This document shows positions 8,923 through 18,164 of a DNA stretch of 46,000 nucleotides, one piece after another; position 1 is the stretch's first letter; the number at the start of each line of letters is the position of its first letter. The position numbers were made by a program, and so were the translations under genes. The notes below the pieces were generated by a model. The model ran no database searches. It had not been told where the DNA came from and was given only the letters and a program-made list of their open reading frames with translations. Source of the stretch: Winogradskyella sp. (lineage in GTDB: Bacteria > Bacteroidota > Bacteroidia > Flavobacteriales > Flavobacteriaceae); NCBI RefSeq assembly GCF_013042245.1, contig NZ_JABDQL010000125.1, positions 1 to 46,000 on the forward strand, read 5' to 3'.

Positions 8923-10233
8923 ATGAACACTAGAGGAATTAAAGTATCAAATGGTCTTATTTTAGCACTACATAAAGAGCTTTTAAGTGTTTTTTCTAAA
9001 CATTATGGTTTAAAAATAAAAACCTTAACCGTATTCCAATTATACGGTTTTGGGGATTATGATGAGCTTCGTCCAAGTTTAAAAAACTACATCATGGAAA
9101 TCACGCATCAGCTTATCAATGGTAAATATATTTATAATAAAATCAGGGAAGTTGATAAAGGTAATAGCAAATATGTAAGATTACGAAGAGATTATTTATC
9201 CCTTTTAATTTTATCTGCTGGTTATGAAAATTATACACAATATATAAACAAATCGCCTTATATAAGTTCTCAAATTAGAGAAGAAGAAGGGAGTAATTTT
9301 GATGAAACCTCTAATAACATTGATGCGTTGTACTATGTAGGGTATTATGTAGAGGACAGACAGTATTATATAAAGTCTAAGCTTACCATTAACAAAATGA
9401 AAACGGCATCTTGGGAAATTTTATATTGGGAGAATAATACCACGCCTACCTATTACACTTATTTTGGAAAATGTGTGCCCACAGGAGAAAGCGCACTCTC
9501 CTTTTATTTTAGTAAAGAAAATTCGAGTTTAAATAAAGAATGTTTTGTCAATTTGTTTTACGGTAATAATATGCAGTCAAAACCTGTGTTATTAGGCGCT
9601 TATTGTGGTTTTAACCGAAGCAATAGTCCGGTCATAGGCAAATTAGTTTTTGAGCAGGCGCAAGACAAGGAAGACCAGGATTTAAAAGTAAAGTCTAGGA
9701 ACATTAACCCTATATTTCATCATTATTTGTATTCCCAACGTATGGAGATCGATAATATTCTGCCTCGAAAAGATTCAGATCTTACCGTATCTCTAAACAG
9801 GCTAGAGATTATTAATTTTTTAATTGGAGATTATCTTGGTTTTTATTTAGACCGAAACAACTATTTAATCCCTATCTCTTTTGGTGTTATAAATAACCTT
9901 GGCGAAATAAAATTTAAAGTAAACAATATAAATTTTAAGGGGATTGGGAGAATTAGCAGAACCGAAAATTACCTTATATCAGAGTTCAGCGAAAAAACAC
10001 CTTCCTATTCTCAGTTTTCATTGCAAGTACAGCCTTTAGAACGTGATTTGTTTTTGGGGCAAATGCTTGTTTATACAGGGGCAAACGTGCTCAATGGAAA
10101 AGTACTACTTTGGAAACAGAACAAAAATCTAAAAGCATTTATAGATACCAATAAAGAGTTTTATCTAAATAAAACTGATTTAGAGGCGGATATAAATGTA
10201 AAAATCACCGAATATTTAGAAAATAAAATATGA
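8923..10233 (+). CDS. Unknown 436-residue protein, divergent to the hyuAB operon
   Basis: I do not recognise a family. The protein is cytoplasmic by appearance: no signal peptide and no membrane segment. Residues 1-110 look helical and basic. Residues about 120-436 alternate hydrophobic and polar positions with many Tyr, Phe and Asn, as in beta-rich ligand-binding domains. The helical N-terminus could be a DNA-binding or interaction module, but I cannot assign an HTH motif. A divergent position over a shared intergenic dyad is the usual place for a pathway regulator, so a ligand-responsive regulator is a guess. It is followed by about 245 bp without a gene, then an IS200-type element. Confidence 0.7.
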   Translation: MNTRGIKVSNGLILALHKELLSVFSKHYGLKIKTLTVFQLYGFGDYDELRPSLKNYIMEITHQLINGKYIYNKIREVDKGNSKYVRLRRDYLSLLILSAGYENYTQYINKSPYISSQIREEEGSNFDETSNNIDALYYVGYYVEDRQYYIKSKLTINKMKTASWEILYWENNTTPTYYTYFGKCVPTGESALSFYFSKENSSLNKECFVNLFYGNNMQSKPVLLGAYCGFNRSNSPVIGKLVFEQAQDKEDQDLKVKSRNINPIFHHYLYSQRMEIDNILPRKDSDLTVSLNRLEIINFLIGDYLGFYLDRNNYLIPISFGVINNLGEIKFKVNNINFKGIGRISRTENYLISEFSEKTPSYSQFSLQVQPLERDLFLGQMLVYTGANVLNGKVLLWKQNKNLKAFIDTNKEFYLNKTDLEADINVKITEYLENKI

Positions 10234-10478
10234 AACCCATAATGGGCATTTGGCAAACAATGGCTAATACCCATTGGAATAATTAAAGCATTGATAGCCT
10301 AAATATTACAAAAATGTAAATAGATAAAAAACTATTAGATCATACATATTTATCTAAAATAATGACGGATATTAAGAACCCAATCAATATCAAAATGTTC
10401 AATATAAGTTAGACGTTAAACCGATCTTATAAAACTTTAATTCATTGCCTTTTATTGGTCCCAAAAATAGTTAAAACT

Positions 10479-10494
10479 ATGCACTTTAGTGCAT
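10479..10494. repeat. Left-end hairpin of the IS200-type element
   Basis: A perfect 6-bp stem, ATGCAC/GTGCAT, closes a TTTA loop. It lies 36 bp before the transposase start, where IS200-type elements keep their left-end recognition hairpin. Confidence 0.65.
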
Positions 10495-10517
10495 CCGCTT
10501 TAGCTTCTAAAAATACC

Positions 10518-10525
10518 TACCTTTG
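10518..10525 (+). promoter_or_regulatory. Bacteroidota -7 box of the IS200-type transposase
   Basis: TACCTTTG matches the TAnnTTTG consensus exactly and lies 5 bp before the ATG, which implies a very short or absent 5' leader. No clear -33 TTTG is visible. Confidence 0.4.
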
Positions 10526-10530
10526 TTTTT

Positions 10531-10955
10531 ATGTCACATCAAAGGGTAAATGGTCATGCAGTTTCTAGATTAACTGTTCATATAGTTTGGAGTACAAAGT
10601 ACAGGTATTCTGTTCTCAAAGGAGATGTCCAAAAAAAGTGTCGTGAATTATTAATCCAAATCTGTGATGCAGAAGGAGTAAATATTCTAAAGGGTGTTGT
10701 TAGTAAAGATCATATTCATATAGAATATCTCCCTTCACAAGATATAAGTACATTGGTAAAAAAATTTAAAGGTAGAACTTCACGACGTTTACAGCAGGAA
10801 TTTCCAGTGTTGTATAAACGTTATTGGGTATGCATTTTTGGGCAATAGGTTTTGGCTTTTGGAGTACAGGAAACATTACTGATCAAATGGTTAATGAGTA
10901 TTTAGAACATCACAGGAAATCTGAAAATGATAGTGAAAATTTCATACTTGAGTAA
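10531..10955 (+). pseudogene. tnpA: IS200-type TnpA transposase, frameshifted
   Basis: The Y1 HUH transposase cuts single-stranded DNA at the element's hairpin ends. The HUH pair is visible in KDHIHIEYLP (His-x-His near residue 70). The frame breaks after KRYW near 10828: one base is missing, so the first frame ends at 10848. The family C-terminus resumes in the next frame (MHFWAIGFGFWSTGN), including the region of the catalytic tyrosine (MVNEYLEHH), and stops at 10953-10955. Without that tyrosine the first-frame product of 105 residues should be inactive. Programmed frameshifting is not known for this family, so I treat it as a mutation. Confidence 0.85.
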
Positions 10956-10965
10956 TCACGTACTG

Positions 10966-10979
10966 CTGACTTTAGTCAG
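10966..10979. repeat. Right-end hairpin of the IS200-type element
   Basis: CTGAC-TTTA-GTCAG has the same loop as the left-end hairpin and lies 11 bp after the transposase stop. A second stem-loop of similar shape (CTATGG..CCATAG, with a bulged T, 10988-11008) overlaps the end of the neighbouring pseudogene; whether it belongs to the element is unclear. Confidence 0.6.
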
Positions 10980-10987
10980 TAACAAAC

Positions 10988-11906
10988 CTATGGTACTTTA
11001 GTCCATAGTGGTTTATTTTCAGTCGTTGTAAATGTTTCATTCTTCCATACACATTCTTCGTAATTGGTATAATCAAGAGCAATTTCTCCGTAATAAAATA
11101 CCAACTGTTGTAAAACTTCTGCTTTCCTATCTTCATTAGATTTATCGTAAAAGTTCGAATTCAAAAAAACACTTAAAGCAAATCGATCTACATTAGTATT
11201 TGAATGGTCGTAAAATTCTTGAATTGGTCCTGAGCCACTATAAATTATTCCTGAGGTTCTATGTTTTTTCCAAAAAGGTGCTTTGTAGGTCAACCCAATT
11301 CTAAGAGAATCATGCATCCATGTATGCGTATTTAATACCAATGCAGAAATATCCTCAGGTAAATCCGGCTAAATTTTGATAGTGTTAGAAAGTAAAAGTG
11401 ATGGTAATGTTGAAACTACGTATTTTGAGTTATAGCTAAAATCGTTGGATTTAGTAATAATGTCATTATCATTGAGTAGAATTTTACTGATAATTTGATT
11501 TGTTTTAATAAAATTTCCATCTATTCGCTCTAATAGTGCTTCAATTACAGCAGAAGTACCGCTAGAAATCAGATAGTTTTAGTGTCGTTTTTGGGCAATT
11601 GTACCAATTTTGCTGATTTTAACCATTGGGATGATAAATTACAGTGTTACCTTAGTGTTGCTCAAACACAGAAATATTAAGTTCCTTCAATAGTTCTAAA
11701 GCTGAAGTTTGTTGGTCAATAAGCTAGGTTGCACCTAATTCTATAGGAGCTTGATTTGTATTGGATTTGGTTAATATTCTTACCTCTAAACGTTCTATAG
11801 CTTCGACAACTATAAAATTAATATTCGCTTTTTGAAGAAAATAGGCGAGCGATAAGCCTGTTAATCCACCGCCAAAAATAAGAACATCCGTTTTTAGCTT
11901 ATTTAT
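10988..11906 (-). pseudogene. Flavin amine oxidase-like gene, multiply broken
   Basis: Reading minus-strand frames from just below recG gives KTDVLIFGGGLTGLSLAYFL, a Rossmann FAD-binding motif followed by VVEAIERLE, as at the start of flavin monoamine oxidases and protoporphyrinogen oxidase relatives. Stops then appear after ELGAT, after FEQH and after HPNG, and a frameshift occurs near SDF. The reading resumes with SGTSAVIEALLERID and STLPSLLLS, has another stop after NTIKI, and ends as a clean stretch (11341 down to 10988: NTHTWMHDSLRIGLTYKAPF and onward). The C-terminus is missing where the IS200-type element begins. At least four stops plus truncation make it a dead gene. No ATG survives; ATA at 11904-11906 may be the mutated start. 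Confidence 0.8.
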
Positions 11907-11909
11907 AGG

Positions 11910-14084
11910 TTACGAAATATAATTCCAAATATTCTTATACTTACTCATCTCACGATAGGTGTTTAAAATAGCTTGATGCTGGGGTAAACTAAGTGCGGGG
12001 TCAGTTCCTAATATTTTTTTTGCTTGGTAACGTGCTTCTTGCAGAATGTCCTTGTCTTTTACCACATCTGCAATTCTTAAATTTAATACGCCGCTTTGTT
12101 GCGTTCCCATAATATCTCCAGGACCACGAAGTTTTAAGTCTACCTCGGCAATTTCAAAACCATCAGAAGATCTCACCATAGTTTCTAAGCGTGTTTTACT
12201 ATTTTCTCCCAATTTATGGCTAGTCATTAAAATGCAGTAGCTCTGTTCGGCACCACGGCCAACACGACCTCTTAGCTGATGTAACTGAGACAGGCCAAAG
12301 CGCTCTGCACTTTCAATAACCATTACAGAGGCGTTAGGCACGTTAACTCCAACCTCAATAACCGTAGTGGCAACCATAATTTGAGTTTCACCTTTTACAA
12401 AGCGTTGCATCTCAAACTCTTTATCAGCGGGTTTCATTTTGCCATGAACTATAGAGATTTGATAGTTAGGCTGCGGAAACTCTCTAACAATACTCTCATA
12501 ACCATCCATTAAATCCTTGTAATCCATGTGCTCGCTTTCTTGAATCAATGGATACACAACATAAATTTGTCTGCCTTTAGCGATTTCATCCTTCATAAAC
12601 TTAAAGACTTTCAGGCGATTACTATCATATCGATGTACCGTTTTTATCGCTTTACGACCAGCAGGTAATTCGTCAATAACTGAGATGTCCAAATCTCCAT
12701 AAACAGACATGGCTAAAGTTCGTGGAATAGGGGTAGCAGTCATCACTAAAATATGTGGAGGAACTATCTTTTTAGAACTTGCGTATGAAGCTGAATTTGA
12801 ACTCGAATTCTCATCATCATTTTTTAAAATTTGCACAGAAGTTTTATCCCATAATTTTTTTCGTTGTGCAACTCCAAATCGATGTTGTTCATCTATAATA
12901 GCCAAGCCTAAATTCTGAAATTTAACCTTATCTTCAAGGAGCGCATGAGTGCCTACAAGTATCTGTAAATTGCCATTTTCGAGATTTTCATGGATTTTTT
13001 TTCTTTTTGAAGTTTTAGTTGAGCCTGTTAATAGTGAAATTTTGATATTCAGTGGTTTGCATAATTCTAATAATCCATTATAGTGTTGGACTGACAAAAT
13101 TTCAGTTGGCGCCATTAAGCAGCATTGAAAATCGTTGTCAAGCCCCATGAGCATTGACATAAATGCAACAATGGTTTTTCCAGAACCTACATCGCCTTGA
13201 AGAAGTCGACTCATTTGTGCATTGCTACCCAAATCAGCCCTGATTTCTTTTAGTACACGTTTCTGTGCGTTGGTTAATTCAAAGGGTAAATGGTCTTTAA
13301 AAAAGGTGTTAAAATACGTTCCGACTTTATTAAATTTTAATCCTTTAATTTTTGATTTATGGATAAGGTTTTTGAGAATTAATTGCAACTGTATATAGAA
13401 CAATTCTTCATACTTTAATCGGAATTGTGCGCGTGCTAGTAGCTCTGGAGATTTTGGGAAATGAACGTTTAAAAGTGCTTCAGATTTTGAGAGCAATTTG
13501 AGGTCGTTTATAGTCTCTTTAGGTAGCGTTTCAAAGAAGGCTCCTTTGGTTTCTAAAAAGAGTTGTTGCATTATTTTAGAAACCACTTTATTGGTAATGC
13601 CTTTGTTGGATAGTTTTTCTGTCGAGGGATAAATAGCCTGCATGGCTGAACGTAGATTGCTGTCCTGTTCCGATTGTAATTCAATTTCTGGGTGCGGCAT
13701 ACTGTATCTTCCGTTAAACCAATTAGTACGCCCAAAAATGACGTAAGGCTTACCAATCTTAAGGCTTTCGCGTATCCACTTTTGTCCTCTAAACCATACA
13801 AGTTCCATCATTCCGGTATTGTCTTTAAAATCAGCTACCAGTCTTTTGCCACGTTTTTGAGCGACCTCTCTAAAACCTATGATAGTACCAATAACTTGTA
13901 CTTCGGCATTATTACGATGTAGTTCGTTGATTTTATAATAGCGTGTACGATCAATGTAGCGATTTGGAAATAAGTTGAGTAAATCTTGATAGGTTTTTAT
14001 CCCTAGCTCTGAGCGTAACAAATCTGCACGATTTGGTCCAACACCTTTAAGATAATCGATGGGAGTCTGAAGATTTACACTCAT
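11910..14084 (-). CDS. recG: ATP-dependent DNA helicase RecG
   Basis: RecG reverses stalled replication forks and processes Holliday junctions. The 724-residue product has the N-terminal wedge/OB domain (about 1-200) and the helicase motifs: Walker A GDVGSGKT, the DExH box as IIDEQHRFGV, motif III VMTATPIPRT, and motif VI LRGRVGRG. The C-terminal TRG region follows motif VI. It is about 30 residues longer than the E. coli protein, partly because of a Ser/Asn-rich loop (SSSNSASYASS) before motif III. It is monocistronic in appearance and diverges from the M1 peptidase gene across 78 bp. Confidence 0.97.
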   Translation of the reverse strand: MSVNLQTPIDYLKGVGPNRADLLRSELGIKTYQDLLNLFPNRYIDRTRYYKINELHRNNAEVQVIGTIIGFREVAQKRGKRLVADFKDNTGMMELVWFRGQKWIRESLKIGKPYVIFGRTNWFNGRYSMPHPEIELQSEQDSNLRSAMQAIYPSTEKLSNKGITNKVVSKIMQQLFLETKGAFFETLPKETINDLKLLSKSEALLNVHFPKSPELLARAQFRLKYEELFYIQLQLILKNLIHKSKIKGLKFNKVGTYFNTFFKDHLPFELTNAQKRVLKEIRADLGSNAQMSRLLQGDVGSGKTIVAFMSMLMGLDNDFQCCLMAPTEILSVQHYNGLLELCKPLNIKISLLTGSTKTSKRKKIHENLENGNLQILVGTHALLEDKVKFQNLGLAIIDEQHRFGVAQRKKLWDKTSVQILKNDDENSSSNSASYASSKKIVPPHILVMTATPIPRTLAMSVYGDLDISVIDELPAGRKAIKTVHRYDSNRLKVFKFMKDEIAKGRQIYVVYPLIQESEHMDYKDLMDGYESIVREFPQPNYQISIVHGKMKPADKEFEMQRFVKGETQIMVATTVIEVGVNVPNASVMVIESAERFGLSQLHQLRGRVGRGAEQSYCILMTSHKLGENSKTRLETMVRSSDGFEIAEVDLKLRGPGDIMGTQQSGVLNLRIADVVKDKDILQEARYQAKKILGTDPALSLPQHQAILNTYREMSKYKNIWNYIS

Positions 14085-14162
14085 AAAGCGAATTTAATTC
14101 ATTTCTCTAAAACTCATAAGCTAAAATTTCATTTTGGTCTATTCCTTGTGTAGTTTTACCGT

Positions 14163-16142
14163 ATGAAGAAATGGATTTTTGGTTTTTGCCTATCAATTGC
14201 TGTGTTTTTGAAAGCGCAACAAAATGAATATGTGGATTTTAAGAAGATTGAAGCTAACATAGAGTTTTTGGTTGATTCTTCTAAAGTAAAAGGTAAGTTA
14301 ATTTATCAATTTGAAATTTTAAAGGATATTGATTCTGTATTTATTGATGCTCAGTCTATTTTGTTTTCTGATATTAAGTTAACAGAATTAATGGCGTATA
14401 CTGATGTAGAGTTTGTTAGTGTCAAATACAAGAAAAATAAATCAAAATTGGTAGTTTACAATAATTTCAAGGCTGATAGTAGTTATGAATTAAGGTTAAA
14501 TTACCTGGCAAACCCTCGAAAAGCATTGTATCTTCTCAAAAGAAATGATTATTTAAATATTTGGACCCAAGGTCAAGGCAAGTACACAAGCCACTGGTTG
14601 CCTAGCTTTGATGATATGAATGAAAAGGTGGAGTTTGATTTATCTATTATATTTAATGAAGATTACACAGTTTTAGCCAATGGAAAATTAGATAGTATTT
14701 CAGGTTCCGGAGATTTTAAAAATTGGCACTATAATATGAAGAAGCCCATGTCTAGCTACCTCGTAGCTTTAGCTATTGGTAAATACGATAAGAAAACTGA
14801 AACTTCAAAAAGTGGTATTCCTTTAGAGTATTATTACTATCCTGAAGATTCTCTAAAAGTCGAGCCAACATATCGTTACACCAAACAGATATTCGATTTT
14901 TTAGAAGATGAGATTGAATTTAACTACCCTTGGCAAAATTACAAACAAGTACCAGTGCACGATTTTTTGTATTCTGGTATGGAGAATACGACACTCACGA
15001 TTTTTTCAGATACTTTTGTGGTAGATTCTATAGGTTTTAACGATAGAAATTATGTCAATGTTAACGCACACGAATTAGCACATCAATGGTTTGGCGATTT
15101 GGTTACTGTAACTTCTGGTGTGCATCATTGGTTGCAAGAAGGTTTTGCAACTTATTATGCGTTATTAGCGGAAAAAGAGATTTTTGGTCAAGATTATTTT
15201 GATTTTAAACTCTATAATTCTGCAAAAGATTTAGGTCGTCAAGATGTTTCAGGAAGTGGAACATCACTACTTAACCCTAAATCTAGTAGCTTAACATTTT
15301 ATCAACGTGGCGCATGGGTTTTATATGCTTTACGCCATAAAGTTGGTGATAAAGTATTTAAAAGTGCTGTAAAGAATTATTTAGAAAAACATCAGTTTGC
15401 TAATGTCGAAACATCAGATTTTATCTCTGAAGTTGAAGCAATTTACGGTCAATCGCTTTCTAAATTTGTTGATAATTGGATAGTTGTTAAAGATTTTCCG
15501 TTTAACAATGCTATAGCATTGCTCAAATCACAATCCAATTTCATACAAGAATATATTATGGTGGATTGTGAAGCAAACTCTTCAAAATGTGAAGATTACT
15601 TAACTTATTATCTATCAGATGAAGCTAAAATAAAAGTCATTTCCCAGCGTCCTGATTTAGTATCTAACAAAACCTTTAAGGAAAGTAAAAAAGTGCGTCA
15701 AGCGATTTCGCAATATGTAACTACAATTCCTAAAGAATTAAAAGGAAATTACGAAACACTACTTGATGATGCATCTTATCTAACTATTGAATCGGCCTTG
15801 TATAATTTATGGATTAATTTTCCGACGGCTAGAGCCCGTTACTTGGCCAAAACAAAATCTGTTTATGGGTTTTTAGAAAAAAATGTGAGATTGTTATGGT
15901 TGGTTCTTAATTTGAATACGCCAGAATACCAATCCGATAAAAAAGAAGAAATTCTTAATGAATTAAAAAGCTATACTAATCCTGATAACAATTTTCAATT
16001 ACGTATTAATGCGTTCAATTTCTTAGATTTAATTGGTGCTTGTGATGCAAATTGTAGAGCCAATTTAGAGCAAGCAAAAACACATCATAATTGGCGAATG
16101 GTTAAGTTTGCAAAAGATATGCTTAAAAAACAAGATAAATAA
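14163..16142 (+). CDS. M1-family metallo-aminopeptidase, exported
   Basis: The signal peptide spans about residues 1-18 (FGFCLSIAVFLKAQ). The zinc site is HELAH at 303-307 followed 18 residues later by Glu326, the exact M1 HExxH-x18-E pattern. The substrate-binding GMEN motif (SGMENTTL) lies about 30 residues upstream. At 659 residues it is at the short end for M1 peptidases, with a reduced helical C-terminal domain. It should remove N-terminal residues from peptides in the periplasm or at the cell surface. The stop codon overlaps the next start (TAATG), so it is coupled to the patatin gene. Confidence 0.93.
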   Translation: MKKWIFGFCLSIAVFLKAQQNEYVDFKKIEANIEFLVDSSKVKGKLIYQFEILKDIDSVFIDAQSILFSDIKLTELMAYTDVEFVSVKYKKNKSKLVVYNNFKADSSYELRLNYLANPRKALYLLKRNDYLNIWTQGQGKYTSHWLPSFDDMNEKVEFDLSIIFNEDYTVLANGKLDSISGSGDFKNWHYNMKKPMSSYLVALAIGKYDKKTETSKSGIPLEYYYYPEDSLKVEPTYRYTKQIFDFLEDEIEFNYPWQNYKQVPVHDFLYSGMENTTLTIFSDTFVVDSIGFNDRNYVNVNAHELAHQWFGDLVTVTSGVHHWLQEGFATYYALLAEKEIFGQDYFDFKLYNSAKDLGRQDVSGSGTSLLNPKSSSLTFYQRGAWVLYALRHKVGDKVFKSAVKNYLEKHQFANVETSDFISEVEAIYGQSLSKFVDNWIVVKDFPFNNAIALLKSQSNFIQEYIMVDCEANSSKCEDYLTYYLSDEAKIKVISQRPDLVSNKTFKESKKVRQAISQYVTTIPKELKGNYETLLDDASYLTIESALYNLWINFPTARARYLAKTKSVYGFLEKNVRLLWLVLNLNTPEYQSDKKEEILNELKSYTNPDNNFQLRINAFNFLDLIGACDANCRANLEQAKTHHNWRMVKFAKDMLKKQDK

Positions 16143-17029
16143 TGCGTGCACTGGTCATTTCTGGAGGTGGAAGTAAAGGTGCCTTTGCTGGTGGCGTGGC
16201 ACAATATCTCATGGAACAAGAGAAGCGAGAGTATGATATGTTTTTAGGAACTTCCACAGGTAGTTTACTCGTTCCGCATTTGGCTGTCAACAAAATAGGT
16301 AAGCTTTATGATATTTTTACCAATGTACAACAACATGATATCTTTAGTGTAAGTCCGTTTGTCCAGCGCAAAAAAGGAGATAGAGAATATGTTTCTATAG
16401 ATTTTATTAATTCTTTATGGCAGTTTATTCGTCGCAAACGAACGTTTGGCGAGAGTAAAACGCTTAAGAAAAATATTAAGAAAAATTTTACTCAAAGCGA
16501 ATTCAACAAAATTAAAGAAACCAAGCATGATGTTGTTATTACGGTTGCTAATTTATCTATGAACCGAGTAGAGTATAAGTCTATTAATGACTGTTCGTAT
16601 GAGGAGTTTTGCGATTGGATATGGATTTCTTGTAATTACATTCCGTTTATGTCTTTGGCAGAGCGTAATGGTCACGAATACGCTGATGGTGGTTTGGGTA
16701 GTGTTATTCCTATAAGAGAAGCTATTTTACGTGGTGCAACTGAAGTTGATGCAGTAGTTTTAGAGGCTGAAAATATGGATAGGCAAAAAGTGTTAGGTAA
16801 AAACCCTTTTTCTTTAATGCTTAATCTGTTTGGCCACTTACTAGACCAAAACGAACGAAATGATATTCTCATTGGTAAACTTGCGGCCAAAAATAGAGGT
16901 GTGAAACTTAATATTTATTACACGCCAACAACATTAACCGAAAACTCTCTTATTTTTAGTAAACGGCTAATGGAGAAATGGTGGCAACAAGGTTATGATT
17001 ACGGAGAAAGAAAGCATTCTGTTGTGTAA
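16142..17029 (+). CDS. Patatin-like phospholipase
   Basis: This 295-residue cytoplasmic-type patatin hydrolyses acyl esters with a Ser-Asp dyad. The oxyanion loop is SGGGSKGAFAGG (residues 7-18). The nucleophile elbow GTSTGS (36-41) puts the catalytic Ser at 38. The Asp lies in YADGGLGS (about 180-187). All three elements are intact. The start overlaps the stop of the M1 peptidase by one base, indicating a two-gene operon. No signal peptide is present, so it probably acts on inner-membrane lipids from the cytoplasm. Confidence 0.92.
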   Translation: MRALVISGGGSKGAFAGGVAQYLMEQEKREYDMFLGTSTGSLLVPHLAVNKIGKLYDIFTNVQQHDIFSVSPFVQRKKGDREYVSIDFINSLWQFIRRKRTFGESKTLKKNIKKNFTQSEFNKIKETKHDVVITVANLSMNRVEYKSINDCSYEEFCDWIWISCNYIPFMSLAERNGHEYADGGLGSVIPIREAILRGATEVDAVVLEAENMDRQKVLGKNPFSLMLNLFGHLLDQNERNDILIGKLAAKNRGVKLNIYYTPTTLTENSLIFSKRLMEKWWQQGYDYGERKHSVV

Positions 17030-17103
17030 TGATCAGTAATTATCTTTTGCAAACAAGGTTGAAAGTTAAAAAAGATATGTGTTTTTAATAATCGCTTAAG
17101 CTA

Positions 17104-17625
17104 TTACCATAATTCACTAACTTCTTTTCTTATAAAAGAAAGTCCAGCACTACTTGGAGCTGGCTTATCCATCAGATTGGTTAAAATTACTTCACGAAGT
17201 TTATCTGCTGAATCAATTTTATCGCTTAAACTTGATTTCCGTATCAATTGAATTGTGGCGTTTTTTGAAGCGTTTATAACATTCCAGCATTCGTCAGATA
17301 TATAGATTTGCTGAGCAAGATTGTGCTGAAATTCTTGTTCAATATTTGCTATAAGTAAAGATTCGTAACTTTCTTTATTTGATGAATTTGGATTTAATCT
17401 AACTACTAATTTGTTTGGCGAAATTCGTTCTAAAAATAACGCCATACGTTCATAGGCTTGTAAGCGTAATGGAAGCGCCTCTTTTTGTAGGTCTTGTTTT
17501 AACGAAAATCGTCGTTGTAGGCTTAGGTTATCAGTAAATCCTTTAAAAAAATAGTAGGCTATGGCAGCTACAATTAGCGTAGGTAATAGAGTAATAAATA
17601 ATTGTAAAATGTTATCTGAGGTCAT
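17104..17625 (-). CDS. Membrane-anchored protein of unknown function
   Basis: This 173-residue protein has one N-terminal membrane helix (about 8-28, LFITLLPTLIVAAIAYYFF). A mostly helical cytoplasmic domain follows, rich in Leu, Glu and Arg (RLQAYERMALFLERISP). The pattern of one TM anchor plus a helical domain is common among small conserved Flavobacteriaceae proteins. I cannot assign a function. It is flanked by short AT-rich gaps and transcribed towards the patatin gene, so it is probably a single-gene unit. Confidence 0.7.
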   Translation of the reverse strand: MTSDNILQLFITLLPTLIVAAIAYYFFKGFTDNLSLQRRFSLKQDLQKEALPLRLQAYERMALFLERISPNKLVVRLNPNSSNKESYESLLIANIEQEFQHNLAQQIYISDECWNVINASKNATIQLIRKSSLSDKIDSADKLREVILTNLMDKPAPSSAGLSFIRKEVSELW

Positions 17626-17672
17626 ATATTTAGGTTTTAAACAAACATAGAATGATTATTTTGTTTTTGCAA

Positions 17673-18161
17673 TTAAGCTTTGGCTTTTCCACCGAGATAT
17701 ATACAGTTTTTTAAATCTTGCATGTTAGTGTAATCGACAGAAGTTTTATTGTAGCCAAACGTAGTATTAAATTCTTTAGACAGGTTGTGGTCATCGACAT
17801 TCATTTCCACGTCAGTCATTTTAAACTGACATGGATGTTCATAGCCAGCAGCATGTGTAATCTCAATTAATTCCTTTTTAAAGGTTTTAAAGTATTGTGC
17901 CAAACGCTCATATTTTAATGGAATATTAATTCCTTTTTGTAACCACTTATTTTGTGTAGCAATACCTGCTGGGCAACGGTTTATATGGCAAACTTGAGCT
18001 TGTATATAGCCAATAACGCAAATGCCCAACAACAGGGAAGTTGTGGCTAATGGTGTGTTTACTTTGGAAAAATATATATCCCTGATGGCAACAATAACTA
18101 ACCCAATAAAAATTCATGCCCACCACGAGATTTGCCCTAAGAATTGAATAATGCTATCCAT
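17673..18161 (-). pseudogene. FMN-binding glutamate-synthase-like gene with a large internal deletion
   Basis: From ATG at 18161 the frame reads MDSIIQFLGQISWWA and then hits TGA where a Trp codon is expected, followed by a second hydrophobic stretch. A frame change is then needed to read HNFPVVGHLRYWLY, the N-terminal signature of membrane-linked glutamate-synthase-domain proteins. Within a few codons the sequence jumps to AQVCHINRCPAGIATQ, the iron-sulfur-cluster signature that normally lies several hundred residues later, and the C-terminus continues to 17673. The FMN/2-oxoglutarate barrel is absent. Intact family members are roughly 500 residues. It begins 3 bp after the M20 gene, so it was once in that operon. 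Confidence 0.82.
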
Positions 18162-18164
18162 AAA

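Larger units (their letters stand above)
10479..10990 (+). mobile_element. Degenerate IS200/IS605-type insertion sequence
   Basis: A Y1 transposase gene is bracketed by stem-loops rather than inverted terminal repeats, the hallmark of the IS200/IS605 superfamily. ATGCAC-TTTA-GTGCAT (10479-10494) precedes the gene and CTGAC-TTTA-GTCAG (10966-10979) follows it. Both have the same apical CTTTAG-like core. The true cleavage sites lie some bases outside these hairpins and I cannot place them. The right end abuts a broken amine oxidase gene. The transposase is frameshifted, so this copy should not move unless a TnpA is supplied in trans. Confidence 0.78.

Noticed and set aside
10820-10850. Programmed ribosomal frameshift in the IS200-type transposase
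   Set aside because: No slippery run is present at the break, and this transposase family is not known to use frameshifting.
17673-18032. Treating the 119-codon open frame as an independent small gene
   Set aside because: It carries only the late iron-sulfur motif and C-terminus of a much larger enzyme, and matching N-terminal pieces lie just upstream in other frames.
18080-18161. TGA in the glutamate-synthase-like gene as a selenocysteine or recoded Trp
   Set aside because: The same gene also has a frameshift and a large deletion, so a simple TGG to TGA mutation is the better explanation.
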